A stretch of DNA of 16,085 bases from Patescibacteria group bacterium UBA3458 (GTDB lineage Bacteria > Patescibacteriota > Minisyncoccia > Phycocordibacterales > UBA2100): the NCBI GenBank assembly GCA_002378745.1, contig DFRR01000002.1:17924-34008 (forward strand), in the 5' to 3' direction. Shown here one piece after another: positions 1 through 4,865 of the stretch; the first letter of the stretch is position 1, and every line of letters starts with the position of its first letter. The notes under the pieces were generated by a model. It searched no databases. It saw only the letters and a list, made by a program, of their open reading frames with translations, and was not told where the DNA came from. A program made the translations under genes and the position numbers.

Positions 1-288
1 CATCCTATTTTTAGCCAAGTCCCGTACGAAGAGCGAATCTTTTTCTTTCGCAAACGCTGGGAAAACGCGAGTCCAAAAAATGTTGGTCAATACTATATGC
101 CTATATTAGAAGAGTTTTATCATCCACTCATTCAATCAGGACGCATAAGGAAAGGTTGGTTTATTCCCGGGTGGGAATCTTCTTTTGGTGCACGGTGGGA
201 ACGTACACATCTTGAAGAAATCGGCGCCGAGATTGTTGAGTTAGATGAAGAGTGGGTTGAGGACATCCTCAACAAAAGCCAAGCGTAA
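1..288 (+). CDS. C-terminal part of an unrecognised protein (5' end outside window)
   Basis: The frame is open from the first base of the window and ends at TAA (286-288), giving 95 visible residues, so the gene starts upstream. An internal ATG at 97 exists, but the frame reads sensibly before it (an aromatic and charged stretch, YEERIFFFRKRW), so the longer partial gene is preferred. The visible part is soluble and rich in Trp, Glu and aromatics, with GWFIPGWESSFGARWERTH in the middle and an acidic tail. No membrane segment and no motif I can assign to a family. It is followed after 79 nt by a small SD-led gene on the same strand. Function unknown. Confidence 0.6.
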   Translation, partial: HPIFSQVPYEERIFFFRKRWENASPKNVGQYYMPILEEFYHPLIQSGRIRKGWFIPGWESSFGARWERTHLEEIGAEIVELDEEWVEDILNKSQA

Positions 289-304
289 GGACAACACTTC
301 TCCG

Positions 305-332
305 TTGCAATCTCTTATCCCATTAGTACTAT
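305..332 (+). promoter_or_regulatory. Possible promoter for the 52-aa gene
   Basis: TTGCAA (305-310) and TACTAT (327-332) are separated by 16 nt, each matching 4 of 6 consensus bases. Transcription would start near 339, leaving a leader of about 30 nt that contains the SD site at 353-360. The match is modest and the gene could instead be read from upstream. Confidence 0.3.
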
Positions 333-352
333 GTAAGTTGGGTAGTCTTGGC

Positions 353-360
353 AAAGGAGA
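353..360 (+). promoter_or_regulatory. Shine-Dalgarno site deciding a GTG start at 368
   Basis: AAAGGAGA lies 7 nt before GTG at 368. The frame also contains an ATG at 245, but that one overlaps the preceding gene and has no SD, so the GTG is the better start. Confidence 0.7.
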
Positions 361-367
361 CGAAACC

Positions 368-526
368 GTGAATCACTCCGAGAAGGAATCCCCGACACCA
401 GCAACGAAAGAGGTGGTGCAAGCGGTAAGGAAAGCACTCGACGATGCTCGCGAAACTGCCGACGAAATACAGAAAGATTCGCGTCTGTCACGAAATTCCC
501 TGTTCATTCCCTATCGCATGGCGTGA
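368..526 (+). CDS. Small hypothetical protein, 52 aa
   Basis: GTG start chosen because a clean SD (AAAGGAGA) sits 7 nt upstream; stop TGA at 524-526. The product is short, charged and mostly helix-forming: a Ser/Pro/Thr-rich N-terminus, then a likely amphipathic helix (about residues 14-40, KEVVQAVRKALDDARETADE), then a polar tail. No membrane segment, no cysteine motif, and I do not recognise the family. It is followed by a hairpin terminator at 551-576, so it looks like a single-gene unit. The strong SD, own terminator and reasonable codon content support translation, but it could also be a minor peptide. Confidence 0.5.
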   Translation: MNHSEKESPTPATKEVVQAVRKALDDARETADEIQKDSRLSRNSLFIPYRMA

Positions 527-550
527 CCAATATCGTTCATAGCTACCTAG

Positions 551-576
551 AAGCCCAGTGGAAACACTGGGCTTTC
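551..576 (+). terminator. Rho-independent terminator after the 52-aa gene
   Basis: A 9-bp perfect stem (AGCCCAGTG/CACTGGGCT) closes a GAAA tetraloop. The T tract is short (TTT then CC), so termination may be partial. It begins 25 nt after the stop codon. Confidence 0.6.
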
Positions 577-633
577 CATAAAATACCCCAAGAAAGCATC
601 AGAATACGAGGTTGAAGAGTAAACAATCCCTCT

Positions 634-864
634 CTACCACCACGAATATAGTCGTTTTGGTACTCGTGGAGAAAGATGCATTTCAAATCGTAAAAAGTGC
701 CACACGAGATGTGCCGCAAGTAGCACGAGTTGCAAGAGCAGCGCGAGGCCTGCAGCTTTCCAAAAATGTCCGGTAGTTATCCAAAGAAAGGCGTTCGTGA
801 TAACAAAGGCAATAAGTCGCCACTCTAGTGAGATGAGTAAAGAATGTACTATCTTTTCTCGCAC
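634..864 (-). CDS. Small DUF2061-like membrane protein, 76 aa
   Basis: GTG start at 864; no in-frame ATG is available because a TAA lies just upstream in the same frame. The sequence SLLISLEWRLIAF...TTGHFWKAAGLALLLQL...VWHFLR follows the pattern of DUF2061 small membrane proteins (a WR near the N-terminus, then ITG, then two hydrophobic helices), with membrane segments at about residues 15-31 and 37-57. No SD is visible. An extended -10 (TGG TACCAT) ends 6 nt before the GTG, so the mRNA is probably leaderless. The role of DUF2061 is unknown. The family call is by eye and moderate. Confidence 0.55.
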   Translation of the reverse strand: MREKIVHSLLISLEWRLIAFVITNAFLWITTGHFWKAAGLALLLQLVLLAAHLVWHFLRFEMHLSPRVPKRLYSWW

Positions 865-870
865 AGATAC

Positions 871-879
871 ATGGTACCA
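871..879 (-). promoter_or_regulatory. Extended -10 promoter, leaderless start of the DUF2061-like gene
   Basis: On the minus strand TGGTACCAT is an extended -10 whose hexamer ends 6 nt before the GTG at 864, so transcription should begin at or next to the start codon. No convincing -35 is seen. Confidence 0.4.
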
Positions 880-913
880 CCATTACATGTATACAAAGAG
901 TATGTCGTGTGCA

Positions 914-1657
914 TTACAAATCTAATTTAAAGAATGCTTCGACATCTATAGCAGTAGAGTCGCGCTCCGCTACATAATTGAAAACGAAAGCTTCTATCTC
1001 TTCTCTGATTCCAGAGGCACGTAAGTTGTTAGCATGCTTTTCTTTCGGGTCTTTTTCTGAGTAATTAAGGAGTTTCTTTCTCTTTTGTTCTAATTCCTTC
1101 ACATCTTTCGTTTCGAGCGCCTCTATACATATCAAGAAAAATTTGTAGACATTTGTACGCAATGCAGGATTTTGTATAAACGCATCTCGTAAAAAGTGTA
1201 TGCAAGATTCAGTGTACTCTTCGCGCGTATGTATGTTTACCCGCTCTATCCCTTTACCACGATGTGCTCGACTTACATATTCGGCACCAGTAATGAGTGC
1301 ATTTTCCCAGACTCGTTGCCAAAGATCTTCCAAAACTTCAAGGCTATTTTCGCGAGATCTATTTACGAAGGCACCGACCCCTACGGCTGCATGTGCCTTA
1401 TTCATCATAGTGACAATGTGATTTAGCTGTTCTGGATTCAATCTCTCTATGTGCAGTGACTCAAACGAAGCATCGGGACTAAACATTCGTTCTCCCACAT
1501 AAGAAACGATACCTATGCCTTCTTGTGGATACTTGAGGTTCGCCTCTAACCATGCCTTAAAGAGTTCATTTGGCACACCGTCACTCTGTATATCTTCAGC
1601 GAGCACTTCTGCGTTCTTGTGTGCGGCAGCTGTTTCGGGGACTTGTTCTATACTCAT
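914..1657 (-). CDS. Unknown soluble protein, 247 aa
   Basis: ATG start at 1657, stop at 914-916. The product is predicted soluble, largely helical and charged, with no signal peptide, membrane segment or cysteine cluster. Visible landmarks are a central HAAVGVGAFVNRSRE segment and a Lys/Glu-rich helix with KELEQKRKKLLNYSEKD. I recognise no family. There is no SD; instead an extended -10 (TGC TATACT) ends 9 nt before the ATG, predicting a nearly absent leader. It runs towards the DUF2061-like gene with 49 nt between them and no terminator, so read-through into that gene is possible. The stretch looks richer in A/T than the core genes to the right, which may indicate transfer. Confidence 0.7.
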   Translation of the reverse strand: MSIEQVPETAAAHKNAEVLAEDIQSDGVPNELFKAWLEANLKYPQEGIGIVSYVGERMFSPDASFESLHIERLNPEQLNHIVTMMNKAHAAVGVGAFVNRSRENSLEVLEDLWQRVWENALITGAEYVSRAHRGKGIERVNIHTREEYTESCIHFLRDAFIQNPALRTNVYKFFLICIEALETKDVKELEQKRKKLLNYSEKDPKEKHANNLRASGIREEIEAFVFNYVAERDSTAIDVEAFFKLDL

Positions 1658-1666
1658 ATATGAAGG

Positions 1667-1675
1667 AGTATAGCA
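1667..1675 (-). promoter_or_regulatory. Extended -10 promoter for the 247-aa gene
   Basis: Minus-strand TGCTATACT, a 5/6 hexamer with the TGn extension, ends 9 nt before the ATG at 1657. Transcription would start 0-3 nt before the ATG. No clear -35. Confidence 0.5.
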
Positions 1676-1762
1676 GATATCATGTCTTTACAGCGTCGAC
1701 TTGCGCTTGAGTGCCTATCCACACAAACTGTATGAAATCTCCCTGTGTATGTATAGGAGCGC

Positions 1763-1768
1763 TATACT
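1763..1768 (+). promoter_or_regulatory. Candidate -10 for the DUF378 gene
   Basis: TATACT at 1763-1768 would start transcription near 1775, giving a leader of about 40 nt without an SD. A second candidate, TATTAA at 1799-1804, is 11 nt from the ATG. I cannot decide between them. Confidence 0.3.
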
Positions 1769-1815
1769 AAAAGTTGCGTCGAATTATTAATGCATAGGTA
1801 TTAATTTTCTCTTGT

Positions 1816-2010
1816 ATGAAAGCAGTAAGTTGGATTGCAATGATTCTTGTTGTTGTCGGAGGTCTTAACTGGGGCCTCGTCGGGGTGCTAAACATTGATC
1901 TTGTTGCAACACTGTTTGGTGACATGTCGTCACTCTCACGTATCGTATACGTATTGGTTGGTCTTGCAGCGGTATACGTTGCTATCCAGTCACCAAAAAT
2001 GGTGCGCTAA
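1816..2010 (+). CDS. DUF378 family small membrane protein, 64 aa
   Basis: ATG start at 1816; no SD. The product is two hydrophobic helices (about residues 4-28 and 41-58) joined by a loop. It carries the hallmark of DUF378 (PF04070): GGLNWGLVG, then DLVATLFGD, then LSRIVYVLVGLAAVY. The length is typical for the family, whose biochemical role is unknown; it is an inner-membrane protein. It is monocistronic: a divergent gene lies upstream and a strong terminator follows at 2035-2061. Confidence 0.9.
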   Translation: MKAVSWIAMILVVVGGLNWGLVGVLNIDLVATLFGDMSSLSRIVYVLVGLAAVYVAIQSPKMVR

Positions 2011-2034
2011 GTACCCTCGCGTACTTCACACAAC

Positions 2035-2061
2035 AAAAAGCCCGCATCGCGCGGGCTTTTT
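2035..2061 (+). terminator. Rho-independent terminator after the DUF378 gene
   Basis: Stem AAAAAGCCCGC / GCGGGCTTTTT (11 bp) with a 5-nt loop, the T run forming the 3' arm. It starts 25 nt after the stop. The A/T symmetry would let it work in both directions. Confidence 0.9.
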
Positions 2062-2090
2062 GTGTGCTCTTCAGGGGAGATGCTAATTAA

Positions 2091-2119
2091 TTGACCAAAT
2101 GGAATATTCGTGGTTTCAT
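2091..2119 (+). promoter_or_regulatory. Promoter for the 147-aa membrane protein
   Basis: TTGACC (5/6) at 2091-2096, a 17-nt spacer, then TTTCAT (4/6) preceded by TGG as an extended -10. Transcription should start near 2126, leaving a ~39-nt leader that carries a strong SD. Confidence 0.5.
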
Positions 2120-2150
2120 CGTGCTGCCACTCATTCTCTAAAAACCAAGA

Positions 2151-2158
2151 AAGGAGGT
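2151..2158 (+). promoter_or_regulatory. Strong Shine-Dalgarno site deciding the ATG at 2165
   Basis: AAGGAGGT sits 6 nt before ATG at 2165. An in-frame ATG at 2099 has no SD and overlaps the promoter, so 2165 is the start. Confidence 0.85.
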
Positions 2159-2164
2159 AGAGGA

Positions 2165-2608
2165 ATGAAAGCGGCGGAACTAACCATCTGGCAGAAAATT
2201 GTGGTGTGGTTCAAAAAGCTGATGTTGAGCGTTCTATATGCAGTGGCTGTGTACGCAGTCATTTACAGTTTCAACGTCCCGGCTTCGTATGAACTCCCGA
2301 CACTGGTCACCAGAAACCCAGAAGTAAGTCTTGAGCGCTGGGCGATACTGGGTGCCTTGGTCGGCCTCATTTCTGCCCTATTACCACAAGCGTGGCGAGT
2401 CGTTCTGGCTTCGTTACTCTTGATGCTTGTTCTTCCAAGTTTCTTTATGGGAAATTCCTCTATGGACGCGGTTTCGCGGATGCTTCAGGTTATGCTGGTG
2501 GCATGCGTAATGCCACCGCTGGCCAGCTTCGTAGGCGGCTTTTATGCAGAAGGAATGGAACTAAGAGAAATGAACGAAACAAAAATCTTTCGAGATTTCA
2601 GAAACTAA
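2165..2608 (+). CDS. Unrecognised four-helix membrane protein, 147 aa
   Basis: Start fixed by a near-perfect SD. Four likely membrane segments at about residues 20-38, 58-74, 77-95 and 104-126, with a charged N-terminus (WFKK) and a polar, charged C-terminal tail (MELREMNETKIFRDFRN). A 20-residue loop after helix 1 contains FNVPASYELPTLVTRNPEVSLE. There are no catalytic motifs and no cysteine pair. I do not recognise the family. It has its own promoter and terminator and is followed by a second small multi-helix protein with the same style of SD, so the two may be related in function. The strong SD contrasts with core genes in this window. Confidence 0.75.
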   Translation: MKAAELTIWQKIVVWFKKLMLSVLYAVAVYAVIYSFNVPASYELPTLVTRNPEVSLERWAILGALVGLISALLPQAWRVVLASLLLMLVLPSFFMGNSSMDAVSRMLQVMLVACVMPPLASFVGGFYAEGMELREMNETKIFRDFRN

Positions 2609-2625
2609 GTCCGCTTCCGAGCGGC

Positions 2626-2670
2626 AAAGACCTCGGCATGATGAAAACCCTGCAGGGGTCTTTTCTTTTT
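2626..2670 (+). terminator. Rho-independent terminator after the 147-aa gene
   Basis: AAAGACCTC (2626-2634) pairs with GGGGTCTTT (2655-2663), nine pairs with one G-U, around a 20-nt loop that contains a further CCCTGCAGGG palindrome. It runs into TTTTCTTTTT. Confidence 0.75.
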
Positions 2671-2691
2671 ACACCACTACATTCGTTTTGA

Positions 2692-2720
2692 TTGACGAAA
2701 CATTCCTTTTGACTTTAAAT
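2692..2720 (+). promoter_or_regulatory. Promoter for the 118-aa membrane protein
   Basis: TTGACG (5/6), 17-nt spacer, TTAAAT (4/6). Transcription would start near 2727, about 20 nt before the ATG, leaving room for the SD. Confidence 0.45.
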
Positions 2721-2736
2721 ACCGTCCTGCTCTTTG

Positions 2737-2743
2737 AAGGAGG
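2737..2743 (+). promoter_or_regulatory. Strong Shine-Dalgarno site deciding the ATG at 2749
   Basis: AAGGAGG is 5 nt before ATG at 2749. The in-frame TTG at 2734 overlaps this SD and is rejected. Confidence 0.85.
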
Positions 2744-2748
2744 CCTAC

Positions 2749-3105
2749 ATGTTACTGAATCGTCTGCCCATCGTGCTTGCATATGGGATTATCGTATTCG
2801 TCATTGTGCGCGTATGGGGTTTAGAGTGGGTTGCACTCTCGGCAGAAAACCACCTTGCGAATATTTCGCGCGGCGAAGTCCTCTTTACACTCATCATCCT
2901 TGCGGTACTCTCTGTCGCTAATCTCGCCATAGGAAAGCATGTCGGAATGGCGTGCGTGATGCTGCTCGTGATTTCTCTTTGGTGGAACAGTGGGGTTACC
3001 GATGAAGCACGAGCGATAGTCATTCCCTTGTGCATCTCTCTGATACCGCCCGGACTAACCTACCTGTACAGAGGATTGGTTTATGGTGCGTGGAGCGAAT
3101 GGTGA
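2749..3105 (+). CDS. Unrecognised four-helix membrane protein, 118 aa
   Basis: Start fixed by an SD 5 nt upstream; stop TGA. Four likely membrane helices at about residues 7-27, 44-61, 64-80 and 88-106, a short extracytoplasmic or cytoplasmic loop with SAENHLANISRGE, and a C-terminus rich in aromatics (YLYRGLVYGAWSEW). No known motif. It has its own promoter and a strong terminator pair downstream, so it is a single-gene unit. It resembles its neighbour at 2165-2608 in topology and SD strength but not visibly in sequence. Function unknown. Confidence 0.75.
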   Translation: MLLNRLPIVLAYGIIVFVIVRVWGLEWVALSAENHLANISRGEVLFTLIILAVLSVANLAIGKHVGMACVMLLVISLWWNSGVTDEARAIVIPLCISLIPPGLTYLYRGLVYGAWSEW

Positions 3106-3109
3106 GAAA

Positions 3110-3125
3110 TGCCCCTCAAGGGGCA
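3110..3125 (+). other. Short hairpin just after the 118-aa gene
   Basis: TGCCCC TCAA GGGGCA is a 6-bp perfect stem with a tetraloop, starting 5 nt after the stop and directly before the true terminator. It has no T tract, so it may protect the 3' end or assist the next hairpin. Confidence 0.5.
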
Positions 3126-3127
3126 AC

Positions 3128-3170
3128 AAAGGTCTTGTGCGCCAGAAAGTGCGTACAAGACCTTTTCTTT
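3128..3170 (+). terminator. Rho-independent terminator (plus strand)
   Basis: An 11-bp perfect stem (AAAGGTCTTGT / ACAAGACCTTT) with a 16-nt loop runs into TTTTCTTTTG. It ends transcription of the 118-aa gene. Confidence 0.85.
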
Positions 3171-3175
3171 TGTAA

Positions 3176-3219
3176 CTTACAAAAAGAAAACGCGGTGCGA
3201 CAAACAAGTCGCACCGCGT
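3176..3219 (-). terminator. Rho-independent terminator of the zinc-ribbon gene (minus strand)
   Basis: A 12-bp perfect stem (3190-3201 with 3208-3219) and 6-nt loop. On the minus strand it is followed by TTTTCTTTTTGT. It lies 20 nt after the stop of the zinc-ribbon gene and back to back with the plus-strand terminator. Confidence 0.85.
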
Positions 3220-3239
3220 ATTTCGAAAGAACGAATTGT

Positions 3240-3494
3240 TCAGCCGAGCATCAGCAGACGAACTGATATCTCTTTGAGAAAGAGTGCATTGTCGTAAGTC
3301 TCTGACTCAAGAAGCGCTAGCCGTTCCGGTATAGAAAGTTCTGCGCGCTGGCGAAGAAACTCGTCTTTCTCTGCTTTCGCCTGAGCCTTGTTGCACTCTG
3401 GGCAGAGACCGGAGTCTCCGAGCTGTATCGGATCTGCTTCCCCATATCCACCCCCTCCACAAGAAGTGCATTTAAGCTCCACTTGTAGTGCCAT
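3240..3494 (-). CDS. Small zinc-ribbon protein, 84 aa
   Basis: ATG at 3494 preceded by a strong SD (GGAGGTG). The N-terminal half has C9-x2-C12 and C31-x2-C34 around a Gly/Asp-rich loop (CTSCGGGGYGE...GLCPECNK), the pattern of a treble-clef or zinc-ribbon fold. The C-terminal half (residues 37-82) is one or two charged helices. This suggests a small adaptor or nucleic-acid/protein-binding protein; no specific family is recognised. It is a single-gene unit between a minus-strand terminator and the bidirectional terminator at 3545-3574. Confidence 0.8.
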   Translation of the reverse strand: MALQVELKCTSCGGGGYGEADPIQLGDSGLCPECNKAQAKAEKDEFLRQRAELSIPERLALLESETYDNALFLKEISVRLLMLG

Positions 3495-3498
3495 GACG

Positions 3499-3505
3499 CA
3501 CCTCC
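3499..3505 (-). promoter_or_regulatory. Strong Shine-Dalgarno site of the zinc-ribbon gene
   Basis: Minus-strand GGAGGTG, 4 nt before ATG at 3494. Confidence 0.85.
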
Positions 3506-3528
3506 GTTCTGACGTGGCAACTATATTG

Positions 3529-3534
3529 AGTATA
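3529..3534 (-). promoter_or_regulatory. Candidate -10 of the zinc-ribbon gene
   Basis: TATACT on the minus strand, the best -10 between the gene and the upstream terminator. Transcription would start near 3522 with a ~28-nt leader containing the SD. No clear -35. Confidence 0.4.
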
Positions 3535-3544
3535 TACCAAAACG

Positions 3545-3574
3545 AAAAAACCGCTCCTTGAGGAGCGGTTTTTT
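3545..3574. terminator. Strong bidirectional Rho-independent terminator
   Basis: Fourteen-nt arms, AAAAAACCGCTCCT and AGGAGCGGTTTTTT, with almost no spacer, so it carries a T run on both strands. On the minus strand it follows the lysine-rich mini-ORF (3580-3636). No plus-strand gene feeds into it. Confidence 0.9.
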
Positions 3575-3579
3575 GAGCA

Positions 3580-3636
3580 TTACTTGCTCTTCTTTGCCTT
3601 CTTCACTGGCTTCTTTGCAGGTGCCTTTCCTTTCAT
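3580..3636 (-). CDS. Possible lysine-rich mini-protein, 18 aa, or C-terminal gene remnant
   Basis: ATG at 3636 and TAA at 3582-3580 would encode MKGKAPAKKPVKKAKKSK. The frame stays open for a further 16 codons upstream (RGRSCKARSHSQ before the Met) until a TAA. The Ala/Lys/Pro repeat is like the tails of histone H1-like or ribosomal proteins. No SD or clear promoter is seen. The argument for expression is the strong terminator 5 nt after the stop, which serves no other minus-strand gene. Equally likely is a decayed remnant of a longer basic protein. Confidence 0.3.
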   Translation of the reverse strand: MKGKAPAKKPVKKAKKSK

Positions 3637-3803
3637 TTGTGAATGTGATCTCGCCTTGCAGCTCCGACCACGAGGAGACTCTTTTTATGAAGAGGATACT
3701 GGTGACCAACAGCACCACATCTTCTGAGCTACGGTAATTGTAGAACGATGTTGTATATGTTGTACATGTGTGGATAACACAACATGTGTGCATCGCTGGT
3801 CGC

Positions 3804-3809
3804 TATGAT
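3804..3809 (+). promoter_or_regulatory. -10 box, leaderless start of the TspO gene
   Basis: TATGAT (5/6) ends 6 nt before ATG at 3816, so transcription should start at the ATG. Upstream are repeated ATGTTGT and ACATGTGTG motifs in place of an obvious -35. Confidence 0.5.
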
Positions 3810-3815
3810 GAGTAC

Positions 3816-4280
3816 ATGAAATACATACGTGCAATTATCTCAATCGCCATCGCACAGTGTGCAGGCATCATCGGTTCACTCTTTACCAGTGCAAACATTC
3901 CAACGTGGTACGCAACACTCGTGCGTCCTGCATGGAATCCGCCAAACTGGGTATTTGGTCCGGTATGGACAACGCTTTACGCACTCATGGGTATTGCGGC
4001 GTACCTTGTGTGGGAGCAGCGACGCACTGACGGACGCGTACCGTTTGCACTAGCTACCTATGGTGTTCAGCTTGTGCTCAATACTGCATGGTCAATTATT
4101 TTCTTTGGTATGCATAACCTTGGATTGGCACTTGCCGAACTTATTGTGCTCGATATCTTTATCGTCATCACGCTCGTACTCTTTTGGCGTATTCGCACTG
4201 TTGCCGGAGTATTGCTCCTACCCTATCTCGCATGGTCACTCTTTGCGACGTATTTGAACTACACTATCTGGATGCTTAAC
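3816..4280 (+). CDS. tspO: TspO/MBR family tryptophan-rich membrane protein (body of gene; stop ends at 4283)
   Basis: ATG at 3816 gives 155 residues and the TAG stop occupies 4281-4283. Five membrane helices and the family signatures are clear: WYATLVRPAWNPPNWVFGPV (residues 31-50) continuing into WTTLYALMG, QLVLNTAWSIIFFG (85-98), and PYLAWSLFATYLNYTIWMLN at the end. TspO proteins bind porphyrins and other hydrophobic ligands in the membrane and are linked to stress or light responses; the ligand here is unknown. ATG 3816 is chosen over an upstream in-frame codon at 3768 because the protein then begins where the family does and because TATGAT sits 6 nt before it. The stop codon overlaps that of the convergent gene on CTAG. 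Confidence 0.95.
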
Positions 4281-4792
4281 TAGATTTTCCTGCTGTCGTA
4301 CGCCCAGTGCAGGAGTGCCTGCCGTTGTCGTGGTCGACAACTGTAGTCGCCTTTTCGGCACGCATGGGCAACTTGTGCGGCATGTCGCCGAAATGCACGC
4401 CAGCGGCCTATTTGTCGTTCGTCTTCGCCAGGAATGCGACGACCGAGATAGTACCGGAAATACCACTGTATCCATCCGCGTGGGTCATCTTTGTATATCC
4501 ACCCTCTCTTTTGCCATACAGAAAGTGGCTGGGACGCACGCACCTTAAAAAAGTTGAGTTCCTTGTGCTGCTTTCCGTCCAGAGAAACCTTCGCATGTGC
4601 AAACCACGACTTCGGAAACTCTTTGTCGGCATCACTTAAGAAATAGGCTCCTCCCATGATACCCAAAGTAATCATTTCTTTTGGCGTAAGGTCGGGTTTG
4701 AAGTCCGTATGAAACCGCCTCCCTGTCGGGGCGGTGAGTGTATAGGTGTAGCCCTTCTGCCACGCATCGTGTGAGATAACTTTTTTCTGCAT
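4280..4792 (-). CDS. Conserved protein of unknown function with RGW-QWY-GRR motif, 170 aa
   Basis: ATG at 4792. Soluble, basic and aromatic. Its C-terminal half carries motifs I associate with a widespread uncharacterised family also seen in plants and algae: DPRGWIQWYFRYYLGRR (103-119), ERQIGRW (125-131) and CRPRQRQALLHWAYD (152-166). An earlier segment, LTPKEMITLGIMGGAY (35-50), precedes a short charged linker. The many conserved Arg, Trp and Tyr residues would suit nucleic-acid or anion binding, but no function is established to my knowledge. No SD; an extended -10 (TGC TACGAT) ends 6 nt before the ATG, predicting a leaderless mRNA. Divergent from the LOG-type gene and convergent on the TspO gene. 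Confidence 0.8.
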   Translation of the reverse strand: MQKKVISHDAWQKGYTYTLTAPTGRRFHTDFKPDLTPKEMITLGIMGGAYFLSDADKEFPKSWFAHAKVSLDGKQHKELNFFKVRASQPLSVWQKRGWIYKDDPRGWIQWYFRYYLGRRIPGEDERQIGRWRAFRRHAAQVAHACRKGDYSCRPRQRQALLHWAYDSRKI

Positions 4793-4798
4793 ATGTAC

Positions 4799-4807
4799 AT
4801 CGTAGCA
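4799..4807 (-). promoter_or_regulatory. Extended -10 promoter, leaderless start of the 170-aa gene
   Basis: Minus-strand TGCTACGAT; the hexamer ends exactly 6 nt before ATG at 4792. The spacer between box and ATG overlaps an ATGTACAT palindrome. Confidence 0.5.
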
Positions 4808-4852
4808 TGTCGTCTACCCACACATGTACATTCTATGAACGAGTCGGTGCGG

Positions 4853-4858
4853 TATAAT
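4853..4858 (+). promoter_or_regulatory. Consensus -10 (TATAAT), leaderless start of the LOG-type gene
   Basis: TATAAT ends 7 nt before ATG at 4866 and overlaps the alternative ATG at 4857. A start at 4857 would lie inside the promoter, so 4866 is taken as the start. Confidence 0.6.
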
Positions 4859-4865
4859 GCGAACC

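Noticed and set aside
3521..3793. 90-codon open frame on the minus strand
   Set aside because: It reads straight through the strong bidirectional terminator at 3545-3574, has no SD and has a low-complexity composition unlike its neighbours. It overlaps the lysine-rich mini-ORF in another frame.
4857..4865. Earlier ATG for the LOG-type gene
   Set aside because: It overlaps the TATAAT -10 box, so it would lie upstream of the predicted transcript start; ATG 4866 fits better.
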